12,014 nucleotides of DNA from the NCBI GenBank assembly GCA_946478915.1, contig CAMLER010000084.1:1-12014 (forward strand), read 5' to 3'. The stretch comes from an uncultured Chryseolinea sp. Its GTDB lineage: Bacteria > Bacteroidota > Bacteroidia > Cytophagales > Cyclobacteriaceae. The position numbers and the translations under genes were made by a program. Numbering within the stretch: the stretch's first letter is position 1; each line of letters begins with the position of its first letter. The notes beneath the pieces are model-generated. The model had not been told where the DNA came from, made no database searches, and saw only the letters and a program-made list of their open reading frames with translations. Below, piece by piece: positions 7,445-12,014 of the stretch.

Positions 7445-7545
7445 CTGACGCTCGAGCGCAAATTGTGCGTGACCAAGATCTCGGATAACTATTAATCCTG
7501 CTTGTCAGCTTACCCATCGACATAATAAAGGATTAATAAAATACG

Positions 7546-7629
7546 GGGTCACGACGCACAAAGGCCCAACGGGTACGACGTGAGAACTGCGTCCTGTTCG
7601 TCGTGATTTCTTCGTGGTCTTCGTGACCC
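7546..7629. repeat. 84-bp element with nested inverted repeats
   Basis: The element is bounded by a perfect 9-bp inverted repeat, GGGTCACGA (7546-7554) and TCGTGACCC (7621-7629). Inside it, GGGTACGACG (7571-7580) repeats the left end with one base missing. CGTCGTGA (7599-7606) is complementary both to TCACGACG at 7549-7556 and, over ACGACG, to 7575-7580. The right part is a run of TTCGTG-like words (7597-7602, 7611-7616, 7620-7625). It contains no open frame of note. It could form a cruciform or alternative RNA hairpins. It lies 77 bp downstream of the carB stop. Confidence 0.7.
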
Positions 7630-7683
7630 TGCAGTTATTGAGCGAATTGACAGCAACCGATACCCAATTCACAAGTTGACAAA

Positions 7684-7709
7684 GTAGGACTAACGGAAAA
7701 CGTCCCTAC
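7684..7709 (-). terminator. Weak candidate terminator hairpin overlapping the carB stop
   Basis: On the minus strand GTAGGGAC (7709-7702), which includes the TAG stop, can pair with GTCCTAC (7690-7684) with one bulged G, leaving an 11-nt loop. Only TTTG follows, so the U-tract is poor. It may serve as a 3'-end stem rather than a strong intrinsic terminator. Confidence 0.3.
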
Positions 7710-10522
7710 CTGCTCAAATAGAGATTCCTCTCGGAATAGATTTTCATGAAGTAGTCATCCATTAAGTCATCGATAAAATAAATGGATTCTCCGGTTGACT
7801 TCATTTCTGGCCCTAATTCCTTGTTTACATCCGGAAACTTGTGAAATGAGAACACAGGTTCCTTGATGGCATAACCCTTTTTTGTAGGATTGAAAGTGAA
7901 ATCTTTCACCTTCTTCTCTCCCAGCATGACTTTGGTGGCATAATTGACATAAGGCTCATCATACGCCTTGCAAATAAAGGGGACAGTACGCGATGCCCTT
8001 GGATTAGCTTCGATGATATAAACCTTATCATTCTTGATCGCAAACTGAATATTGATCAGGCCTACAGTCTCCAAAGCCAACGCAATCTTATGGGTATAAT
8101 GCTCAATTTGTTTAATCACAAAATCACCCAGGTTGTAGGGAGGAAGTACAGCATATGAATCCCCGGAATGAATTCCCGCAGGTTCGATGTGCTGCATGAT
8201 TCCGATGATATAAACATCTTTCCCATCGCAGATCGCATCTGCTTCAGCTTCTATAGCGCCATCAAGAAAATGATCCAGCAATACCTTATTCTCGGGAAGA
8301 TGCTTCCATATGTCAAGAATATGATCCTCCAACTCCTGTTCATTGATAACGATCTTCATGCTTTGTCCACCTAATACATATGACGGTCGGACAAGCAACG
8401 GGAAGCCTATTGTTTTTGACACTTCTATTGCTTCATCGGCGTTTTCAGCAACACCAAACTCCGGGTATGGAATGCTCAGTTCCTTAAGCAAAGTGGAGAA
8501 TCGTCCACGGTCCTCCGCAAGATCGAGCGCCTGAAAGGATGTTCCCAATATCTTAATTCCATATTTATGAAGCTTCTCGGCAAGCTTCAACGCCGTCTGG
8601 CCACCGAGTTGTACAATTACACCTTCCGGTTTTTCATGTTGAATGATGTCAAAGAGATGCTCCCAGAACACAGGCTCGAAGTAAAGCTTATCAGCAATAT
8701 CAAAATCGGTGGAGACAGTTTCAGGATTACAATTGATCATGATCGTTTCATAGCCACATTCTTTTGCAGCAAGCACACCATGTACACATGAATAGTCGAA
8801 TTCAATTCCCTGGCCGATGCGATTAGGACCCGAGCCGAGGACGACAATTTTCTTATTGGGAGAAGAAACGGATTCATTCTCCGATTCAAAGGTTGAATAA
8901 TAATATGGAGTCTTTGCCTCAAATTCCGCTGAACAGGTATCCACAAGCTTGAAGACTCGATTGATTCCCATTTCCTTGCGTTTCTTAAACACTTCGCTTT
9001 CGTAGCAATCGAGCATGTAGGCTATCTGCCTGTCAGCGAATCCTTTCTCCTTGGCCTTTCTAAGGAGCGGCTCGGTGATAGTGTTCAATTCATACTTGCT
9101 TATCTCTTTTTCCAGCTCGACAAGTTCTTCAATCTGCTTCAAAAACCACCGATCGATCCGCGTTAACTTCGAGATCGTCTTCAACGGTATGCCTAGCTTA
9201 ATTGCGTCGTATATGTGAAACACCCTGTTCCAACTCGGATGCTCCAGACTGTGCAACAATTCATCTTGTTTAGTCAGTTCTTTTCCATCAGCTCCCAATC
9301 CATTTCTTCTTATCTCGAGTGACTGACAAGCTTTCTGAAGAGCTTCCTGAAAATTTCTACCGATTCCCATTGCTTCGCCAACGGACTTCATCTGCAAACC
9401 AAGTCGTCGATCGGTCCCTTGGAATTTATCGAAGTTCCACCGCGGCACTTTTACTATCACATAATCTATTGCAGGCTCAAAATACGCGGTAGTCGTTCCG
9501 GTAATAGCATTCTTCAACTCATCCAGGTTGTAACCAATGGCCAGCTTAGCTGCAATTTTTGCAATAGGATATCCCGTTGCTTTAGATGCCAGCGCTGATG
9601 AGCGGGAAACACGCGGATTAATTTCGATGCCAATGATATCTTCGTCATTGTCGGGGTTGAGCGCGAACTGAACGTTACATCCACCGGCAAATTGACCGAT
9701 ACCATTCATCATTTTTATGGCCAGGTCGCGCATTCTTTGATACACAGTGTCGGGTAGTGTCATCGCGGGAGCCACGGTTATTGAGTCCCCCGTATGGATC
9801 CCCATCGGGTCGAAGTTTTCGATGGAGCAGATAATGATCACATTCCCCACGGCATCGCGTAGCAATTCAAGCTCGTACTCTTTCCAACCCATGATGCTTT
9901 GCTCAACCAGTACTTCGTGGATCGGCGAAGCATGTAAGCCATTGTTCAACGCATCATCAAAATCTTCATGACGATTGACAAATGCGCCGCCGGTGCCTCC
10001 TAACGTATAGGATGGCCGAATAACCAGCGGGAAACCGATTTCCTGCGCTATCTCTTTTCCTAACAGAAAAGATGTTGCGGTGCCTCCTTTACAAACACCA
10101 ACACCGAGCTCAATCATCTTCAGACGAAATTTCTCCCGGTCTTCGGTAGTTTCAATTGCGTGGATATCCACCCCAATGATTCGGACTCCGAAATGCTGCC
10201 AGATTCCCGCTTTTTCACAATCAATACAGAGATTGAGCGCAGTCTGGCCCCCCATGGTAGGAAGTACAGCATCGATATGATGTTTCTCCAGAATTTCGCG
10301 AATGGATTTTTTAGTGAGTGGTTTAAGGTAGACATGATCTGCAGTCACCTTGTCGGTCATGATCGTGGCCGGGTTCGAATTGATCAATACCACTTCGATA
10401 CCCTCTTCGCGCAACGAACGGGACGCCTGCGAACCGGCATAGTCAAATTCGCAAGCTTGTCCGATGATTATTGGACCGCTACCAATGATAAGTACTGAAC
10501 GAATACTTCTGTCTCTAGGCAT
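7706..10522 (-). CDS. carB: Carbamoyl-phosphate synthase large subunit, lacking the C-terminal allosteric (MGS-like) domain
   Basis: CarB makes carbamoyl phosphate from bicarbonate, two ATP and ammonia supplied by the CarA glutaminase, for pyrimidine and arginine synthesis. This protein has 938 residues, against about 1073 in E. coli. The first synthetase half (1-400) has GSGPIIIGQACEFDYAG (14-30), RPSYTLGGTGG (169-179) and the metal ligands in EINPRVSRSSALASKATG (Glu300, Asn302). The oligomerisation region spans about 400-550. The second half (556 onward) has GSGPNRIGQGIEFDYS (563-578), RPSYVLGG (712-719) and EANPRASRT (Glu838, Asn840). The chain stops soon after GPEMKSTGE (904-912), where the E. 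coli enzyme continues into the MGS-like domain that binds UMP and ornithine. No remnant of that domain is seen downstream in another frame, so this looks like a natural end rather than a frameshift; many Bacteroidota CarB proteins appear to be of this length. carA is not in the window. The ATG is at 10520-10522, with a TAnnTTTG box about 32 nt upstream. Confidence 0.97.
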   Translation of the reverse strand: MPRDRSIRSVLIIGSGPIIIGQACEFDYAGSQASRSLREEGIEVVLINSNPATIMTDKVTADHVYLKPLTKKSIREILEKHHIDAVLPTMGGQTALNLCIDCEKAGIWQHFGVRIIGVDIHAIETTEDREKFRLKMIELGVGVCKGGTATSFLLGKEIAQEIGFPLVIRPSYTLGGTGGAFVNRHEDFDDALNNGLHASPIHEVLVEQSIMGWKEYELELLRDAVGNVIIICSIENFDPMGIHTGDSITVAPAMTLPDTVYQRMRDLAIKMMNGIGQFAGGCNVQFALNPDNDEDIIGIEINPRVSRSSALASKATGYPIAKIAAKLAIGYNLDELKNAITGTTTAYFEPAIDYVIVKVPRWNFDKFQGTDRRLGLQMKSVGEAMGIGRNFQEALQKACQSLEIRRNGLGADGKELTKQDELLHSLEHPSWNRVFHIYDAIKLGIPLKTISKLTRIDRWFLKQIEELVELEKEISKYELNTITEPLLRKAKEKGFADRQIAYMLDCYESEVFKKRKEMGINRVFKLVDTCSAEFEAKTPYYYSTFESENESVSSPNKKIVVLGSGPNRIGQGIEFDYSCVHGVLAAKECGYETIMINCNPETVSTDFDIADKLYFEPVFWEHLFDIIQHEKPEGVIVQLGGQTALKLAEKLHKYGIKILGTSFQALDLAEDRGRFSTLLKELSIPYPEFGVAENADEAIEVSKTIGFPLLVRPSYVLGGQSMKIVINEQELEDHILDIWKHLPENKVLLDHFLDGAIEAEADAICDGKDVYIIGIMQHIEPAGIHSGDSYAVLPPYNLGDFVIKQIEHYTHKIALALETVGLINIQFAIKNDKVYIIEANPRASRTVPFICKAYDEPYVNYATKVMLGEKKVKDFTFNPTKKGYAIKEPVFSFHKFPDVNKELGPEMKSTGESIYFIDDLMDDYFMKIYSERNLYLSR

Positions 10523-10553
10523 TTTTTAGTGGAGTGGGGTGAACAAAATTGCG

Positions 10554-10561
10554 CAAAAATA
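10554..10561 (-). promoter_or_regulatory. Candidate -7 box (TATTTTTG) for carB
   Basis: TATTTTTG on the minus strand fits TAnnTTTG and lies about 31 nt upstream of the carB ATG, a normal leader length. No good TTG is seen about 19-20 nt further upstream. Consensus match only. Confidence 0.4.
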
Positions 10562-10698
10562 AAACACAGATCGGAATGATCGACAGTTTCGGGATATTAA
10601 TTATCAGAAACTCTTGATATCATATCCGGGCTCAATCTCAATCGGTTGTAAAAGAATGCGCTGTCAAAACCACATCGATGAAAGTGCCGAAATTCGTA

Positions 10699-10715
10699 TT
10701 TGTCGGTACGACAAA
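10699..10715. promoter_or_regulatory. Perfect 7-3-7 inverted repeat, possible operator
   Basis: TTTGTCG-GTA-CGACAAA is a perfect inverted repeat with a 3-nt centre, in the divergent spacer about 139 bp upstream of the GMC oxidoreductase ATG and 177 bp from the carB ATG. No T-run follows on either strand, so it is more like a dimeric regulator site than a terminator. No regulator gene is in the window. Confidence 0.35.
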
Positions 10716-10853
10716 CTGACAAAGTTGAGGCAAACCCGCGCTAAGGGAGTACGATTGATGCACAATACGCATACCGCCAATCGGAAGGCTTAAATAAAAA
10801 ATTTCGCTTTCATTAGTTGGCAATAATTAACATTTTGAGGCTGAGGAAGGAAT

Positions 10854-12014
10854 ATGAACTTAAATCAAAATGGAAAAGAAGGGCATACTTACGATGTCAT
10901 TATTGTTGTATCCGGAATAAGCGGCGGATGGGCAGCTAAAGAACTTTGTGAAAAAGGATTAAAAGTATTGATGCTTGAGCGCGGGAAACCCTTGCAGCAT
11001 CCGAATTATCCTACTGCCACCAAGGATCCCTGGGAATTTTCAAATGCCATGCGGCTCACACAGGAAGACCGTGAGCGTGGGTATATCCAACAACGGCATT
11101 ACAGCTACCGCGGCGATAATAAGGAATTCTATATTAATGATGTCGAAAATCCATACACTGAAAAAAAGCGGTTCGACTGGATTCGAGGCGATATCGTGGG
11201 AGGTAGGTCCGTGCTGTGGGCTCGCATGAGCTATAGATGGAGTGATCTGGACTTTAGTGCGAATGCACGTGATGGTCATGGTGTGGATTGGCCCATACGG
11301 TATAAAGACATCGCACCCTGGTATGACTACGTTGAATCGTTTATCGGCGTAAGTGGGCAGGCTGAGGGCATTCCGCACCTTCCTGATGGGAAGTTTCTTC
11401 CGCCGATGGAAATGAACTGTGTCGAAAGGGATTTTAAAGCCGCACTGGAAAAAAAATTCCCTGACAGAAGAGTCACCATTGGACGTACGGCCAATCTTAC
11501 CCAACCGGTTAAAGGAAGAGGACAATGCCAGGCAAGAAATCTATGTCACCGTGGGTGTCCTTACGGCGCGTATTTTAGTACTAACGCGAGTACACTGCCT
11601 GCGGCTTTCGCTACAGGCAACTTAACGCTTCGACCTCACTCGTTAGTGAACAGAGTTTTGTACGATGAACAAAAATCCAGGGCTACCGGTGTCGAGATTA
11701 TCGACACAGAAACAAACGAAGTGTTGGAGTTTTATTCACGGATCATTTTTTTGAACGCCGCCACGGTAGCAACTACATTTATTTTATTGAATTCAATATC
11801 AGGGCGGTTCCCCAATGGCTTAGGGAATGGAAGCGATCAAGTGGGCCGCAACCTGATGGATCATCACAAACAAGCCGGTGCTTCGGCTGTCATCGAGGGC
11901 TTTGAGGATATGTACTATACAGGCCGGCGACCTACCGGCCTCTATATTCCGCGGTTCAGAAATATCAATGAAAAACGAAGTGATTACCTGCGTGGGTTCG
12001 GATTGCAGGGCGGT
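10854..12014 (+). CDS. GMC-family FAD-dependent oxidoreductase (3' partial)
   Basis: The frame runs without a stop from the ATG at 10854 to the right edge (387 codons seen; Bacteroidota members are usually about 560-580). GMC enzymes are flavoproteins that oxidise alcohols or sugars. The N-terminal FAD domain is clear: YDVIIVVSGISGGWAAKEL (13-31), the ribose-binding acid in LMLERG (Glu42), RGDIVGGRSVLW (111-122), WPIRYKDIAPWYDYVE, CQARNLCHRGCPYGAYFST (225-243), the second FAD motif STLPAAFATGNLTLRP, and VGRNLMDHHKQ with His337/His338. The C-terminal catalytic domain lies outside the window. The first glycine of the GxGxxG fingerprint is replaced by Val19 (codon GTA), one base from the expected GGA. 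The start is firm: GAGGAAGG lies 3 nt upstream, an in-frame TGA precedes it at 10842, and the next in-frame ATG is past the dinucleotide-binding motif. No gluconate dehydrogenase subunit 3 gene, a frequent neighbour of such genes, lies upstream. Confidence 0.92.
   Translation, partial: MNLNQNGKEGHTYDVIIVVSGISGGWAAKELCEKGLKVLMLERGKPLQHPNYPTATKDPWEFSNAMRLTQEDRERGYIQQRHYSYRGDNKEFYINDVENPYTEKKRFDWIRGDIVGGRSVLWARMSYRWSDLDFSANARDGHGVDWPIRYKDIAPWYDYVESFIGVSGQAEGIPHLPDGKFLPPMEMNCVERDFKAALEKKFPDRRVTIGRTANLTQPVKGRGQCQARNLCHRGCPYGAYFSTNASTLPAAFATGNLTLRPHSLVNRVLYDEQKSRATGVEIIDTETNEVLEFYSRIIFLNAATVATTFILLNSISGRFPNGLGNGSDQVGRNLMDHHKQAGASAVIEGFEDMYYTGRRPTGLYIPRFRNINEKRSDYLRGFGLQGG

Larger units (their letters stand above)
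7296..7705. other. 410-bp repeat-rich spacer between carB and the dapF block
   Basis: No convincing gene is seen here. A 62-codon minus-strand frame (7288-7476) overlaps the DUF4834-like start, has no family signature and is built from the repeats themselves. In order the spacer holds a candidate promoter (7324-7331), an imperfect 21-bp-period direct repeat (7407-7444), a 10-bp perfect palindrome CGCTCGAGCG (7449-7458), a lone CGGATAAC (7482-7489), an 84-bp element with nested inverted repeats (7546-7629) and a weak hairpin after carB (7684-7709). Confidence 0.7.
10523..10853. other. 331-bp spacer between divergent carB and GMC oxidoreductase genes
   Basis: It contains a candidate carB -7 box (10554-10561), an AT-rich imperfect dyad at 10590-10629 (GGATAT at 10592-10597 against ATATCC at 10622-10627, with the 8-bp palindrome TGATATCA inside the region), a perfect 7-3-7 palindrome (10699-10715) and a GAGGAAGG sequence just before the GMC start. 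A 61-codon minus-strand frame (10638-10823) has no recognisable motif and is not called. No TAnnTTTG box was found for the rightward gene. Confidence 0.6.

Noticed and set aside
7449..7458. 10-bp palindrome CGCTCGAGCG as a regulatory site
   Set aside because: Short palindromes of this size arise by chance at a modest rate; it is not positioned near a promoter and has no second copy.
7288..7476. 62-codon minus-strand frame upstream of the DUF4834-like gene
   Set aside because: It overlaps the start of that gene in another frame, crosses the candidate promoter and the direct repeat, and shows no protein signature.
10638..10823. 61-codon minus-strand reading frame in the carB-GMC spacer
   Set aside because: No recognisable motif, no ribosome-binding sequence or promoter, odd composition, and it spans the palindrome at 10699-10715.
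11040..11525. 161-codon minus-strand frame within the GMC oxidoreductase
   Set aside because: The opposite strand encodes a clear GMC family protein through the whole interval; this is an antisense shadow.
1..12014. Defence system, CRISPR array, prophage or other accessory island
   Set aside because: All sizeable genes are housekeeping or envelope genes with familiar families; no repeats with spacers, integrase, transposase or toxin-antitoxin pair is seen.

Overview
The window looks like chromosomal DNA of a Bacteroidota bacterium, most likely from the Cytophagales/Cytophagia side of the phylum. Three things point there. The first gene carries a carboxypeptidase-regulatory domain and SusC-type motifs. 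Several upstream regions contain TAnnTTTG-type -7 boxes and most genes lack a Shine-Dalgarno site. SecA, CarB and a DUF4834-like small membrane protein have the forms expected for that phylum (large SecA insertion, CarB without its allosteric domain). The assignment rests on motif recognition, not on a search.

Layout. 1-1013 (+) is the 3' part of a MuiA/DUF4139-family protein with an embedded CarboxypepD_reg/SusC-like module. It converges on a leftward gene block across a 49-bp gap that holds a tandem heptamer repeat. The leftward (-) block, in its transcription order, is a small DUF4834-like membrane protein (7101-7295), dapF (6294-7070), secA (2805-6158), a SPOR-domain lipoprotein (2285-2803) and an M20 amidohydrolase (1063-2256). 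secA, the lipoprotein and the amidohydrolase are spaced 1 and 28 bp and look like one transcription unit. dapF and the DUF4834-like gene are 30 bp apart and probably form a second unit that may read into secA. A 410-bp repeat-rich spacer (7296-7705) then separates this block from carB (7706-10522, -). After a 331-bp divergent spacer a GMC oxidoreductase (10854 onward, +) runs off the right edge.

Functionally the region is mostly core metabolism and envelope biogenesis: meso-diaminopimelate formation for lysine and peptidoglycan (DapF), Sec export (SecA), a peptidoglycan-associated lipoprotein (SPOR), and carbamoyl phosphate for pyrimidines and arginine (CarB). No CRISPR array, tRNA, rRNA, transposase or phage gene is visible, and I see no new multi-gene system. 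The more unusual items are small: the intergenic repeats (a CGGATAA heptamer family in three spacers, and an 84-bp element with nested inverted repeats), a GMC oxidoreductase whose Rossmann glycine motif has lost its first glycine, and the non-canonical ends of SecA and CarB.
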